The notes: generated from the sequence alone by a model not told the origin. A stretch of DNA of 64,000 nucleotides from Melghirimyces algeriensis (GCF_900182565.1 NZ_FXTI01000002.1:409966-473965), one strand, 5' to 3'. Shown: positions 18,216-28,062, counted from the stretch's first letter. A program made the numbers and translations.

Positions 18216-20546
18216 TTAGCTCTCTTCTCCAGGATTGATGTCCACATCTCCATCTGTTGGGGGGTTATCCCCAGTCGGTGGTGATGTATCACCGTCTTCA
18301 GGTGGGGGATCACCACCGCTATCCGGAGGGGTCGATCCACTGTCATCATTGTTACCGGATTGATCATTGTTCGGCTGATTTCCAGTATTTGGCTCCTCTG
18401 AAGGGTTGTTATTGGATGGAGGTGGGTTTGACCCTGAAGAGTCTGAAGGTGCATTATTCTCTTTTTCTTTTTCCTTTTTCACCTTATGTTTTTCAAAGCC
18501 TTTATAAGACATTTTGGGTTGCTTGGGAAAACTCCCCTGAAGCAACTTTGGATCTGACTTTTGCACGGCTCTAAACAGATTGATCCATGTATGTTTGGCT
18601 AAGTTGGAATTGGGAATTCTTTTGGGATAATCGTAACCGGTCCAGACTCCCAATGCCACTTTCGGGGTATACCCGATAAACCAAAGATCCTCGGTATTGT
18701 TGGATGTCCCCGTTTTCCCGGCTAAAGATATTCCTGGAAAGCTTCTCCCGACCGTACTTCTGGCGGTTCCATATGAATCCCGAACCACACTCTCAAGCAT
18801 ATCCGTCGTCCAATAGGCGGCCTGTGGCGAGAAAATCCGCTTCGGCTTTTTTTCTGCCTCCCAAACCACTTCGCCCTTGGAGTTCTCAATTTTACTGATG
18901 ATATGCGGTTCGTTAAATTTCCCCTCGTTTGCAAGCATGGCATAACCGGCAGTCATGCGTTGCACATCAAAACCATAGGTAAATCCACCGATAGCACTTG
19001 CTTCTCCATCATGTTCATGGATGGGGAAATTCATTTTGCGAAGGTAGTTAAAGCCGTTTTCCAGCCCTACCTTTCTCAACAATTTAATCGCCGGAATGTT
19101 GATCGATTTCTTCAGTGCTTCGCGGGCTGTCATCGGTCCATCATATCTGCGGGTATAGTTTCGATAGACGTTGCCACCCGGTCCCGTCAGTTTCTCATCG
19201 ATAATAATGGATTCCGGGGAGATAATCCCTCGATCCAACGCAGGTCCAAAATCAAGCAATGGTTTAATCGTGGACCCTGGTGAACGTTGCACATCCAAGG
19301 CGTGGTTTTTCTGGTTCTTGTTATAATCCCGGCCACCCACAAAAGCCAGTGTGCCACCGGTCTCTACATCCAGCAAAACCGCACCCAAATCCTGTCCCTT
19401 TCCAAAACTGCTGTTTTTCGCAGCTTTATTCAACGCTTTATATAAATCCTCATCCAACGTAGTGGTAATCTTATACCCACCCGTCAGCACTTTTTGCTGA
19501 TATTTATCCAAGGTATCCCGATACTTCCCATCCTTGCTCAGCTTCTTGGGATCTTTGCCGTCCGCCTTCATCAAGACCTTGGCAGCTTCCTCCTCCACGG
19601 CCATTGTGATAAACGGATAATTTTTAAAGGCAATTGACGTATCATCCTTGGTTTTCAAAGCACCCTTTACATCGTAGGAAGCAGCATTCTCATACTCTTT
19701 CTTGGAGATTTTTTTATTCTCCACCATATTCATCAGTACGTCCTGCATCCGTTCTTTACCCAGCTTGAGGTTCTGCTCGTTTACTTCTTCATCATTCTTT
19801 CTATTGTAAAATGGGTTATATGCGTTGGGGCGCTGAACCATCCCCACAATATAGGCAGCCTGTGGAAGATTTAAATCTTTTGCATCTACATTAAACAGCC
19901 CTTTGGCTGCCGCCTGAACGCCCAACATATTCCGTCCACTCGCATTTTTACCGAAATAAACCGTATTCAGGTAGGCATTCAGAATATCGTCCTTGGAAAA
20001 GAGTCGCTCCATCCGCAAAGCCAGGAAGAGCTCCTTTGATTTACGTTCCAAGCTTTTTTCCCTGTAATCGAGAAAGAGGTTTTTGACCAATTGCTGGGTC
20101 AATGTACTTCCACCGCTACTTCCACTGCCGGTCACATTCAGGTAGACCGCACGTGAAAAGCCTTTGGGAGAGATCCCCTTATGTGTGTAAAAGGTTCGAT
20201 CCTCCGTGGAGAGCAAGGCATCAATCAGATGCGGACTTACCTGATCCACCGTTACTGCCTTTCGGTCACTATCTCCCCGTAACTTCCCGATGGTAGAACC
20301 ATCCCGAAAATAAGCCACACTGGTTTGCGTCCAGGTGCTGATTTTCTCTTTCATCTCGGCTTTTTTGCGGACTGGCTCTTCATTGACCAAGGAAGCCACA
20401 TACCCTGTGGCAGCTCCTACTGTTGCCATACTTCCGACAACAATTATAGTAAATATTGTCAAGAATGTGAAAAGAGCTCCTTTTAAAAACCGTCGCATTC
20501 TTCCTGACGACTGCTTTTTAGAAGACTCACCATGCTTCGCCACCAC
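18216..20546 (-). CDS. Class A penicillin-binding protein (PBP1A type)
   Basis: 776 residues starting at GTG with AGGAGGG just upstream. One N-terminal transmembrane helix (about 22-50) is followed by a GT51 transglycosylase domain (LLSTEDRTFYTHKGISPKGFSRA, GGSTLTQQLVKNLFLD) and a transpeptidase domain with SPGSTIKP (active-site Ser), SINIPA (SxN) and AGKTGTSN (KTG). The last ~90 residues are a low-complexity P/S/N/G/D-rich acidic tail. It polymerises and cross-links peptidoglycan outside the membrane. Such tails are common in Bacillales PBP1 but length varies. Confidence 0.95.
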   Translation of the reverse strand: MVAKHGESSKKQSSGRMRRFLKGALFTFLTIFTIIVVGSMATVGAATGYVASLVNEEPVRKKAEMKEKISTWTQTSVAYFRDGSTIGKLRGDSDRKAVTVDQVSPHLIDALLSTEDRTFYTHKGISPKGFSRAVYLNVTGSGSSGGSTLTQQLVKNLFLDYREKSLERKSKELFLALRMERLFSKDDILNAYLNTVYFGKNASGRNMLGVQAAAKGLFNVDAKDLNLPQAAYIVGMVQRPNAYNPFYNRKNDEEVNEQNLKLGKERMQDVLMNMVENKKISKKEYENAASYDVKGALKTKDDTSIAFKNYPFITMAVEEEAAKVLMKADGKDPKKLSKDGKYRDTLDKYQQKVLTGGYKITTTLDEDLYKALNKAAKNSSFGKGQDLGAVLLDVETGGTLAFVGGRDYNKNQKNHALDVQRSPGSTIKPLLDFGPALDRGIISPESIIIDEKLTGPGGNVYRNYTRRYDGPMTAREALKKSINIPAIKLLRKVGLENGFNYLRKMNFPIHEHDGEASAIGGFTYGFDVQRMTAGYAMLANEGKFNEPHIISKIENSKGEVVWEAEKKPKRIFSPQAAYWTTDMLESVVRDSYGTARSTVGRSFPGISLAGKTGTSNNTEDLWFIGYTPKVALGVWTGYDYPKRIPNSNLAKHTWINLFRAVQKSDPKLLQGSFPKQPKMSYKGFEKHKVKKEKEKENNAPSDSSGSNPPPSNNNPSEEPNTGNQPNNDQSGNNDDSGSTPPDSGGDPPPEDGDTSPPTGDNPPTDGDVDINPGEES

Positions 20547-20756
20547 TCAACCCTCCTCATCTCCTGAGAACTTATTGTATCATAAATCAAAAAACGGAGA
20601 GAAAGTGTATACAAAAAATCAGGCTGTCAATTTTGGAAATCCGGATTCCTGAATTAACAAATCAACCCCCTGATTTCGCGCTCCAGTGTGATTCTATCAT
20701 ATTGGATCATGGAATAGGAATCCAGCTTCTGTACTATTCATATCAAAGCCATCTCC

Positions 20757-20783
20757 AAAAAACGCCCGCTGATACAGCGAGCG
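20757..20783 (-). terminator. Terminator after the 87-residue unknown gene
   Basis: GCGCTCGCTG, TATC, AGCGGGCGTTTTTT on the minus strand: imperfect GC stem followed by six T. Confidence 0.75.
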
Positions 20784-20805
20784 CAAAATCAGTGGACCCA
20801 TTCTC

Positions 20806-21069
20806 TCAAACCACCTTGGCTTTTCGGGTAAATGTTCCGTTTTTCCAAGTGGGCATATTGACTGCAACCACTTCATCGGCATAGATGAGTCCCAATTGGT
20901 CGGTAATATACACACGTTTATTCTGGTATCTGTATGTTTCCTTAATTTTCACATCATTTATCTTGCCAAAAGCTCCAATGAGTGAGAGTTCATCTCCAAC
21001 CCGCAGATTGTCCATCACTTTTCCTGAATCCACACCACCAAAAACGAATCTTCCTCTATACTTTGCCAT
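20806..21069 (-). CDS. Small protein of unknown function, 87 residues
   Basis: Starts at the second ATG (MAKYRG), because AGGAGG lies seven bases upstream of it and only one base from the first ATG. The sequence is soluble, beta-rich in appearance, with no membrane segment or signal peptide; it has alternating hydrophobic residues and a basic C-terminus (FTRKAKVV). I do not recognise the family. It has its own terminator and lies between the PBP gene and dcd. Confidence 0.7.
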   Translation of the reverse strand: MAKYRGRFVFGGVDSGKVMDNLRVGDELSLIGAFGKINDVKIKETYRYQNKRVYITDQLGLIYADEVVAVNMPTWKNGTFTRKAKVV

Positions 21070-21199
21070 GGTCATTCCTCCTGATAAGGCTTAATATTCG
21101 GAAAATTTATTTTACTGTTCCGATGCTTCTATTTTAGATGCTTTCATCTCTATAAAACCATTCTATATTTGAATAATTTTTGAACAATTTCATCACAGA

Positions 21200-21239
21200 A
21201 AACCAAAACACCCATGGTTGCGAATGGGTGTTTTGGTTT
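21200..21239. terminator. Strong bidirectional terminator downstream of dcd
   Basis: AAACCAAAACACCCAT (21200-21215) and ATGGGTGTTTTGGTTT (21224-21239) form a perfect 16-base stem with an 8-base loop; T-rich on both strands. Confidence 0.9.
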
Positions 21240-21249
21240 CTATCCCCAT

Positions 21250-21807
21250 TCAAATCCGTGGCAGCGTAATACCCCGCTGATTTTGATATTTTCCCTGTTT
21301 GGCTTTATACGAAACTTCACAGGGTTCATCGCCTTCAAAGAACAATACCTGACACAAACCTTCATTGGCATAAATTTTCGCAGGAAGTGGTGTGGTATTG
21401 GAGATTTCCAGTGTGACATGGCCTTCCCACCCTGGTTCAAAGGGAGTCACATTGGTAATGATTCCACAACGGGCGTAGGTTGATTTCCCGACACAGATCG
21501 TCAGTACATTTTCCGGGATGCGAAAATATTCCACAGAGGTGGCCAAGGCAAAGGAATTTGGCGGGATAATGCAGACATCACCTTTGAAGTCGAGAAACGA
21601 ATCTGCATCGATCTCTTTGGGATCGATCACCGGCATCAGGGCATTGTGAAAGATCTTAAACTCATCTCCCACGCGAAGATCGTATCCATAACTAGACAGA
21701 CCAAAGCTGATCGCTTCCCCTTTTCCTACATTACTGCTGACAAACGGTTCAATCATTCCGTGTTCTTCTGCCATTTTTCGAATCCATTTATCGGATTTAA
21801 TGCTCAT
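21250..21807 (-). CDS. dcd: dCTP deaminase
   Basis: 185 residues. Family motifs SFGLSSYGYDLRV, the nucleotide-binding VGKSTYARCGI and ITNVTPFEPGWEGHVTLEISN are present. It deaminates dCTP to dUTP (some homologues also hydrolyse dUTP to dUMP; the sequence does not let me decide). The ATG follows AAAAGGGG at 11 bases. No comEB dCMP deaminase is visible in the window, so this may be the cell's route from dC to dU nucleotides (inference). Confidence 0.93.
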   Translation of the reverse strand: MSIKSDKWIRKMAEEHGMIEPFVSSNVGKGEAISFGLSSYGYDLRVGDEFKIFHNALMPVIDPKEIDADSFLDFKGDVCIIPPNSFALATSVEYFRIPENVLTICVGKSTYARCGIITNVTPFEPGWEGHVTLEISNTTPLPAKIYANEGLCQVLFFEGDEPCEVSYKAKQGKYQNQRGITLPRI

Positions 21808-22026
21808 CAGCTAGAAAACCCCTTTTCCCTTTATATTCCCACCTATTTTACAATATTCCGTTACACACAAAAACCGCCAGATTCCGGTTATGCTGATTTC
21901 CAAGTGAACCCCGTTACTTTTTCAAGTATGTCATATTTTCGACATAAACTTCTAATAGACCAAAAAGTGAGAATCACATTCGAATAAATATTTAGAAGCA
22001 AAATAAGGAAAAAAGGAGAATGTGTT

Positions 22027-22425
22027 ATGAAAAAACGAAGATTTTTACTGATCCTAGCATTGGTGACTCTGTTTTCCGTTTTATCTGTCCCGCAAGCCTT
22101 CGCAGGTGGGTATGACCTCATGACTTCCTATCACGGGGATGGAGAATTTTATGTTACATTTGAGGAAAAGGTGCAACAAGCAGAAGGAACGTGGACAATC
22201 AAAGTGGGAGAAGAATACTACAGTGCTCCGATTGTTTCTCATACTTCCAAAAAGGTAAAAGGAAACCAATACCACTATCAATTTGAAAACTGGAATTTGA
22301 AGCCTGGTCAATACCATGTTTTTGCCGGTTTCCACGGTACAGTCGACGGATTGGAAGATGTTTACGCTAGTGACGAATTCACCATTGAGGTAACAAAGGA
22401 TCACCAAGTAAAAATAAAAAACTAA
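22027..22425 (+). CDS. Secreted protein of unknown function, 132 residues
   Basis: The N-terminus MKKRRFLLILALVTLFSVLS is a classic signal peptide, with a probable signal peptidase I site after AFA (residue 26). The mature ~106 residues look beta-rich with many aromatic residues (YHGDGEFYVTF, YHYQFENWNL) and contain no cysteines or sortase motif. AAAGGAG precedes the ATG. I do not recognise the family. A hairpin follows the gene and copy 1 of a dispersed element begins right after it. Confidence 0.78.
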   Translation: MKKRRFLLILALVTLFSVLSVPQAFAGGYDLMTSYHGDGEFYVTFEEKVQQAEGTWTIKVGEEYYSAPIVSHTSKKVKGNQYHYQFENWNLKPGQYHVFAGFHGTVDGLEDVYASDEFTIEVTKDHQVKIKN

Positions 22426-22440
22426 TAGCTAACAAACCAA

Positions 22441-22467
22441 ACAGCTTCCAGCAAAAATGGAAGCTGT
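22441..22467 (+). terminator. Terminator hairpin without its T tract
   Basis: ACAGCTTCCA, a 7-base loop, TGGAAGCTGT. The expected T tract is missing because a dispersed repeat element begins at 22468; a second copy of the 3' arm plus TTTGGTTTG appears after the element (22681-22700). Confidence 0.65.
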
Positions 22468-22675
22468 GAGACTAATAAAAGGGGGATATCCGGTGGAGCA
22501 TCCTTTTCCGACGACCCAGCGGAACCCCTGGAGGTCCCAACCAGCGGACAACCTGCTTTTCCTTTTTGTCCGCTGGTTGGGATCGGAGGGGATGAAGCGG
22601 ACTCATCCACTTCCTTGCTGGAGGAAAGAAATGCGAAAACGGAAATCTCCCCTTCACCACTTCTGTATGAACCTC
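22468..22675 (+). mobile_element. MITE-like dispersed element, copy 1
   Basis: Non-coding element of 208 bases, closely similar to the reverse complement of the copies at 32233-32445 and 41505-41730. It begins GAGACT and ends ATGAACCTC. The interior contains CCAACCAGCGGACAA and TTGTCCGCTGGTTGG as a strong inverted repeat. The flanks carry AATGGAAGCTGT (22456-22467) and AATGGTAGCTGT (22681-22692), apparently duplicated terminator sequence. No coding capacity, so movement would need a transposase supplied from elsewhere (inference). Confidence 0.75.
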
Positions 22676-22758
22676 ACACTAATGGTAGCTGTTTGGTTTG
22701 AACATTTGCTGATTCTTTCACCTGGATTTATGGGATTAAAAACCGTCCGACAGAAGTC

Positions 22759-23916
22759 TTATCCGGTACAAACCTTATGGACACCTCGAATTGCTTGGAT
22801 CAGATCTTCCAGCAAATCGTCCGGATCTTCCAACCCGACCGATAAACGCAATAGACCATCCGTCACCCCTCTTTGCACCCGTTCCCGTGCAGGCATCGCC
22901 GCATGAGACATCCGAGCCGGATAGGACAGAATACTCTCCACCGCTCCCAGGCTGACAGCTACAATGGGAATCCGGACGCGGGAAAGAATGTTTCGCACTT
23001 GCTCCGCACTTCCCACATCAAAGGAGAGAACCGCACCATGGCCATCAGCTTGGGAGGCTTGCAACCAATGACCAGGATGATCCTTTAGTCCAGTATAAAA
23101 TACGTGATGGACTTCAGGAATCCGACACAGCTCACGGGCAATCCGGGTCGCGGTAGCGGTAGATGTTTCCATCCGGACCTTCAGGGTTTTCAATCCCCGT
23201 AACGTTAACCAAGAATCCTGTACACCCAGAATCGACCCTAGAGCATTTTGCAATCCTGCAAGGGATTTTGCCATCTTCTCGTCTTTCACCACAACCAGTC
23301 CTGCGATCACATCACTATGGCCGGCAATAAATTTGGTGGCACTGTGAATCACGATATCGGCTCCCATTTGTAGGGGGCGCTGAAAGCACGGTGTCATAAA
23401 GGTATTGTCCACAATGGTGATCAGTCCCTTTTGCTTCGCCAATCCTGCGGCCTTCCGTAAATCCGTCACTTTCAAAGTCGGATTGGAGGGTGTTTCCAGA
23501 TAAACAGCTTTGGTTTCCGGACGAATGGCTGCTTCCACTTGGTTCAAATCTGTTGTATCCACAAAAGTGGCCCTGATTCCCATTCGGGGTAGAACATCGG
23601 TCAGTACCCGGAACGTGCCACCGTACAGATCCCGTGAAACCACCAAATGATCCCCTTGAGAAAAGAGAAAAAACACAGTGGAGATCGCTGCCATCCCTGA
23701 AGCAAAAGCAAACCCCCGCCATCCCCCTTCCAATTCGGCAATCGTTTGTTCCAGCGCTTGGCGCGTCGGGTTTCCAGAGCGCCCGTAATCATAGTTTCCG
23801 GGGTGATCAATATCCGCTTGATGATAAGTGGACGCTTGATAGAGCGGAACACTGGAAGCACCCGTATGAGGGTCCAATTCATTTCCATTATGCAAAAGCC
23901 GGGTTCCAAAGTTCAT
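22759..23916 (-). CDS. metC: Cystathionine beta-lyase (PLP-dependent, MetC type)
   Basis: About 385 residues from the ATG at 23916, which has GGGGGTG six bases upstream. Cys/Met metabolism PLP family: YDYGRSGNPTR, ASGMAAIS, and the PLP-lysine motif HSATKFIAGHSDVIAG. It shares the arrangement metI-metC of B. subtilis, where MetC cleaves cystathionine to homocysteine. It starts six bases after the metI stop in the same operon. Distinguishing lyase from synthase by sequence alone is uncertain; operon position supports MetC. Confidence 0.85.
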   Translation of the reverse strand: MNFGTRLLHNGNELDPHTGASSVPLYQASTYHQADIDHPGNYDYGRSGNPTRQALEQTIAELEGGWRGFAFASGMAAISTVFFLFSQGDHLVVSRDLYGGTFRVLTDVLPRMGIRATFVDTTDLNQVEAAIRPETKAVYLETPSNPTLKVTDLRKAAGLAKQKGLITIVDNTFMTPCFQRPLQMGADIVIHSATKFIAGHSDVIAGLVVVKDEKMAKSLAGLQNALGSILGVQDSWLTLRGLKTLKVRMETSTATATRIARELCRIPEVHHVFYTGLKDHPGHWLQASQADGHGAVLSFDVGSAEQVRNILSRVRIPIVAVSLGAVESILSYPARMSHAAMPARERVQRGVTDGLLRLSVGLEDPDDLLEDLIQAIRGVHKVCTG

Positions 23917-23921
23917 CCATT

Positions 23922-25082
23922 TCACCCCCTACGTGTGATATTACTCAGGGAACGATCCAATGCCTGAGCCAAATCATGGATCAGATCCTCCGGATGTTCA
24001 ATCCCGACAGACATTCGCAACAACCGATCACAAACGCCCACCCGCTTGCGGATCTCCTCTGGAATCTCGGCATGGGTTTGGGTCGCAGGATGGGTGAGCA
24101 GACTCTCCACTCCACCCAGACTTTCAGCATAGGAGATCAACTGAAGTGAGGAAAGGAACGGATTTACCATTTCCGCCTTTTTTACCCGGAAGGAAAGCAT
24201 CCCGCCATACCCGGAAGCCTGAACATCCTGTATCTTTCGGCTTTGAGGTAACAGTGATGGATAAAAGACCTCTTCCACGCCGGGGTGCTGTTTTAAGTAC
24301 TGAACAATCCGACCGGCGTTTTCTTGATGTTTTTCCATGCGAAGAGCCAATGTTTTCATGCCACGAATCAAAAGCCACGAGTCTTGAGGTCCCAAAACCG
24401 CACCGATGCCATTATGAAGACTCGCTACCTTTTCCGCCAAGTCCCGTTCTCCGGTAACAATCAACCCAGCCAGAACATCATTGTGCCCACCCAGATATTT
24501 GGTGGCGCTGTGAATCACTACATCAGCTCCCAGAAGTAGCGGTTGTTGAAAATAGGGCGTCATAAAGGTATTATCCACGAGAGAAATCCAGCCATTTTTT
24601 CTGGCGATATGACAAATCTTCGAAAGGTCCGTCACTTGCATTAAGGGGTTGGTCGGAGTTTCGATAAAGATCCCCTTGGTCCGGGATGTTGCTGCACGTT
24701 CCACCGCTTTTGGATCTTGAAAATCCACATAGCTGAAGGATAACCCATAACGTGACAATACTTCCTCAAACAATCGATAGGTTCCACCGTATAAGTCCAG
24801 GGATACAATCAGATGATCCCCCTGAGAAAAAAGACCCATCGCGGTTTGGATGGCAGCCATTCCGGAACTGCAAGCAAACCCTGCCACTCCTCTTTCCAAG
24901 CGGGCAATCGCTTCTTCCAGAACGGAACGGGTAGGATTTTTGGTACGAGCGTAGTCAAATCCTGTACTCTCCCCCGCTCCAGGATGCTGGTAAACCGTTG
25001 AATGATAGACTGGAAAACTGACTGCACCGGTTTCAGGGTCCCTGTTTTTTCCGATCTGTACCCATTCCGTTTGTTTGTGCAT
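23922..25082 (-). CDS. metI: Cystathionine gamma-synthase / O-acylhomoserine thiolyase (MetI type)
   Basis: About 386 residues from the ATG at 25082, with GGAGG six bases upstream. Motifs GFDYARTKNPTR, SSGMAAIQTAMGLFSQGD and the PLP lysine in HSATKYLGGHNDVLAG are very like B. subtilis MetI, as is the GGVESLLTHPATQTHAEIPEE segment. It joins an O-acylhomoserine to cysteine to give cystathionine (or to sulfide). Middle gene of the SAM-riboswitch operon. Confidence 0.88.
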   Translation of the reverse strand: MHKQTEWVQIGKNRDPETGAVSFPVYHSTVYQHPGAGESTGFDYARTKNPTRSVLEEAIARLERGVAGFACSSGMAAIQTAMGLFSQGDHLIVSLDLYGGTYRLFEEVLSRYGLSFSYVDFQDPKAVERAATSRTKGIFIETPTNPLMQVTDLSKICHIARKNGWISLVDNTFMTPYFQQPLLLGADVVIHSATKYLGGHNDVLAGLIVTGERDLAEKVASLHNGIGAVLGPQDSWLLIRGMKTLALRMEKHQENAGRIVQYLKQHPGVEEVFYPSLLPQSRKIQDVQASGYGGMLSFRVKKAEMVNPFLSSLQLISYAESLGGVESLLTHPATQTHAEIPEEIRKRVGVCDRLLRMSVGIEHPEDLIHDLAQALDRSLSNITRRG

Positions 25083-25121
25083 GCTTTCCCTCCATTGTGT
25101 CACGACGAAGGTTTTCGTGGA

Positions 25122-26429
25122 TCAGTTGACGGAACTGTAAACCACGCTCTTTTTTAGCGCCTGATCCAGATCCTCAATCAAATCATCCACGGATTCAATT
25201 CCGACTGACAAGCGAATCAACTCTGGATGCACTCCAGCAGACCGCTTCTCCTCCTCTGTCAACTGCTGGTGGGTGGTACTGGCAGGATGGATAACCAGTG
25301 ACTTTGCATCTCCCACATTCGCTAAGTGAGAGAAGAGATTGACATGATCAATGAATCGCCGTCCTGCTTCCAGTCCACCCTTAATGCCAAAGGTAAAGAT
25401 CGCTCCCTGACCTTTTGGCAGATATTTCTTCACCCGCTCATCGTCTGATTGTCCGGATAATCCAGGATGATTCACCCATGTAACCTGTTCATGTCCCTTT
25501 AACCATTGAGCCAGTTTCAATGCATTTTCACTGTGTCGTTCCATTCTTAGATGCAAGGTCTCCAAGCCTTGAAGCAAAAGAAACACATTGAAGGGAGAAA
25601 TTGCAGCACCGAGATCCCGCAGAAGTTGCACACGAGCTTTTGTAATATAGGCCAATTCTCCAAGAGCTTCTGTATAGGAAATGCCGTGATAACTGGGGTC
25701 CGGCTCCACCAATCCGGGAAATTTCCCATTGGTCCAGTCAAACTTTCCGGAATCAATGATGATCCCTCCAATGGACGTTCCATGTCCACCAATAAATTTG
25801 GTGGCTGAGTGAACGACAATATCCGCCCCAAATTGGATGGGTTTCAACAGCACCGGAGTGGCAAGGGTGTTATCCACAATCAAAGGAATCCCTGCTTCAT
25901 GAGCCACTTCAGCCACTGACTCAATGTCCAGAATATCCATCCCCGGATTCCCCAGACTCTCTCCATAAATCGCTTTTGTTTGCTCGGTGACAGCATTGCG
26001 GAAATTTTCTGGATCGGAAGGGTCCACAAATGTTACTTGAATCCCCAGTTTGGGAAGTGTATGGCGAAACAGATTATAGGTTCCTCCGTATAAATTGCTG
26101 GATGCCACAATTTCATCTCCAGCACCAGCGATATTCAGGATGGCATAAGTGCTCGCCGCTTGCCCGGAACTTACCGCCAACGCTCCCACTCCACCTTCCA
26201 AAGCCGCCATCCGTTTTTCAAACACCTCTTGCGTTGGATTCATAATCCGCGTATAAATATTGCCAGGTTCCGCCAGGGAGAAAAGATTGGCTGCATGTTG
26301 CGTGTCATTAAACGTATAGGATGTGGTTTGATAGATTGGTACTGCCCGCGCATTGGTTGCCGGATCAGGCTCCTGCCCTGCGTGTACCGCCAAGGTTTCC
26401 GTACGGAAATGACTCTGCTCTTTACTCAT
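25122..26429 (-). CDS. metY: O-acetylhomoserine sulfhydrylase (MetY)
   Basis: 435 residues, longer than MetI/MetC as usual for O-acetylhomoserine aminocarboxypropyltransferases. Motifs: AVPIYQTTSYTFNDTQHAANLF, NIYTRIMNPTQEVFEKR, ATKFIGGHGTSIGG with the PLP lysine. It makes homocysteine directly from O-acetylhomoserine and sulfide. GGGAGG precedes the ATG. First gene of metY-metI-metC behind a SAM-I riboswitch, so both direct sulfhydrylation and transsulfuration enzymes are under SAM control. Confidence 0.92.
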   Translation of the reverse strand: MSKEQSHFRTETLAVHAGQEPDPATNARAVPIYQTTSYTFNDTQHAANLFSLAEPGNIYTRIMNPTQEVFEKRMAALEGGVGALAVSSGQAASTYAILNIAGAGDEIVASSNLYGGTYNLFRHTLPKLGIQVTFVDPSDPENFRNAVTEQTKAIYGESLGNPGMDILDIESVAEVAHEAGIPLIVDNTLATPVLLKPIQFGADIVVHSATKFIGGHGTSIGGIIIDSGKFDWTNGKFPGLVEPDPSYHGISYTEALGELAYITKARVQLLRDLGAAISPFNVFLLLQGLETLHLRMERHSENALKLAQWLKGHEQVTWVNHPGLSGQSDDERVKKYLPKGQGAIFTFGIKGGLEAGRRFIDHVNLFSHLANVGDAKSLVIHPASTTHQQLTEEEKRSAGVHPELIRLSVGIESVDDLIEDLDQALKKSVVYSSVN

Positions 26430-26450
26430 ATCAACGCCTCCCTTGAAATG

Positions 26451-26620
26451 AAAAACCTCTTCCCGATAAGAGAAGAGGTTTGTATGTCACAAAACAAGAC
26501 CCTTCCCTTATCTCTCAAAAGCCTGACGGCTTTTGCAAGAATTGGCACCTTCCGGATATCATGACCGGGGTTGCCGGGCTTCATCGGGCTCGTCCCTCCG
26601 CCTCTCTTGATAAGAGTGTC
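26451..26620 (-). ncRNA. SAM-I (S-box) riboswitch with terminator
   Basis: On the minus strand the aptamer begins CTCTTATCAAGAGAGGCGGA, with the conserved GAUGAAGCCCGGCAACC, GGAAGGUGCCAAUUC and the closing GAGAGATAAGG that pairs with CTTATC in P1. Downstream, AAACCTCTTC pairs with GAAGAGGTTT and is followed by T residues (26481-26451), the expression platform. It should repress metY-metI-metC when SAM is high. Confidence 0.96.
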
Positions 26621-26856
26621 TTTCAGAAAACAATATACAGTTTTTCCAGTCTGAAAACTTGTGATTATTATACCGGGCACATTTTCATTCGTCAACCACT
26701 ATTTTTTCCGCTCGTTTCAAGAATAATTATGTAAGCGGATTCAATCTTATACGTTTTGCCCAGAAAGCTTCTTTTCACAGAAGGTTGGTGTTAAACTAAT
26801 GGAGACAAGCGCCACCCATTATTAGTGGCTTGAATTACAGAACAAGGAGGCAACCT

Positions 26857-28050
26857 ATGTCACGAAATCAAGAATTCATCAACCAGACAGAACGATACGG
26901 TGCCCGTAACTATCATCCTCTCCCAATCGTGATTTCTAAAGCGGAAGGCGTTTGGGTAGAAGATGCCGACGGGAAACGTTATATGGATATGCTCAGCGCT
27001 TATTCGGCATTAAACCATGGCCATCGGCATCCCAAACTGATTCAGGCACTGAAAGATCAAGCAGACAAAGTAACCCTGACCTCCAGGGCTTTCCACAACG
27101 ACCAGCTCGGTATTTTCTATGAAAAACTGGCTCAGCTTACAGGAAAAGAACGGATTCTTCCAATGAATACGGGGGCAGAAGCAGTGGAAACCGCCGTTAA
27201 AGCCGTTCGGCGCTGGGCTTACGACGTAAAGAAGGTGCCGGATAACCAAGCGGAAATCATTGTTTGTGAAGAGAACTTTCATGGCCGTACGATGACGGCT
27301 GTTTCCCTTTCATCAAACGATGAATACAAACGCGGATTTGGTCCAATGCTCCCAGGAATCAAAATTATTCCTTACGGGGATGTTGAAGCGCTGAAGAAAG
27401 CGATTACTTCCAACACTGCTGCCCTCCTGGTGGAACCCATTCAGGGAGAGGCCGGCGTAATCGTTCCTCCGGAAGGCTTTTTGAAGGAAGCCTTTGCGAT
27501 CTGTCAGGAGAACAATGTTCTCTTTGTCGCCGACGAAATTCAAACCGGTTTTGGACGAACCGGGCAACGTTTTGCCTGTGATTGGGAAGGCGTTCAACCG
27601 GATATGTACATTATGGGGAAAGCTTTGGGCGGCGGTGTCATGCCAATCTCCGCCGTCGCTGCGGATGAAGAGATCTTGGGTGTATTTGAGCCGGGTTCCC
27701 ATGGCTCCACATTTGGCGGAAACCCGCTGGCCTGCGCTGTCTCTATCGCTGCATTGGACGTTCTGCAAGAGGAAAACTTGGTGGAACGCTCCCGAACGTT
27801 GGGACAATACTTTAAGAATGAATTGGAAAAGATCCAAAACCCGGTCATTAAAGAGGTTCGGGGGAAAGGCCTGTTCCTTGGAATGGAACTTCATGAACCG
27901 GCTCGTTCTTACTGTGAGCGTCTGTCTGATGCCGGTCTTCTCTGCAAAGAGACACATGAAAATACCATCCGTTTTGCCCCACCTCTCACCATCACCCAGG
28001 AAGAATTGGACTGGGCACTCAACCGCATCCGCTCCATCATGGAAACGTGA
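26857..28050 (+). CDS. rocD: Ornithine aminotransferase
   Basis: 397 residues from the ATG at 26857 with AAGGAGG six bases upstream. Class III PLP aminotransferase: NHGHRHPKL, MNTGAEAVETAVKAVRRW, ADEIQTGFGRTG and the PLP lysine in MGKALGGGVMPISAV. It converts ornithine and 2-oxoglutarate to glutamate semialdehyde and glutamate in arginine catabolism. It stands alone, without rocE/rocF nearby. Confidence 0.95.
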   Translation: MSRNQEFINQTERYGARNYHPLPIVISKAEGVWVEDADGKRYMDMLSAYSALNHGHRHPKLIQALKDQADKVTLTSRAFHNDQLGIFYEKLAQLTGKERILPMNTGAEAVETAVKAVRRWAYDVKKVPDNQAEIIVCEENFHGRTMTAVSLSSNDEYKRGFGPMLPGIKIIPYGDVEALKKAITSNTAALLVEPIQGEAGVIVPPEGFLKEAFAICQENNVLFVADEIQTGFGRTGQRFACDWEGVQPDMYIMGKALGGGVMPISAVAADEEILGVFEPGSHGSTFGGNPLACAVSIAALDVLQEENLVERSRTLGQYFKNELEKIQNPVIKEVRGKGLFLGMELHEPARSYCERLSDAGLLCKETHENTIRFAPPLTITQEELDWALNRIRSIMET

Positions 28051-28062
28051 TCAACAAACCCC

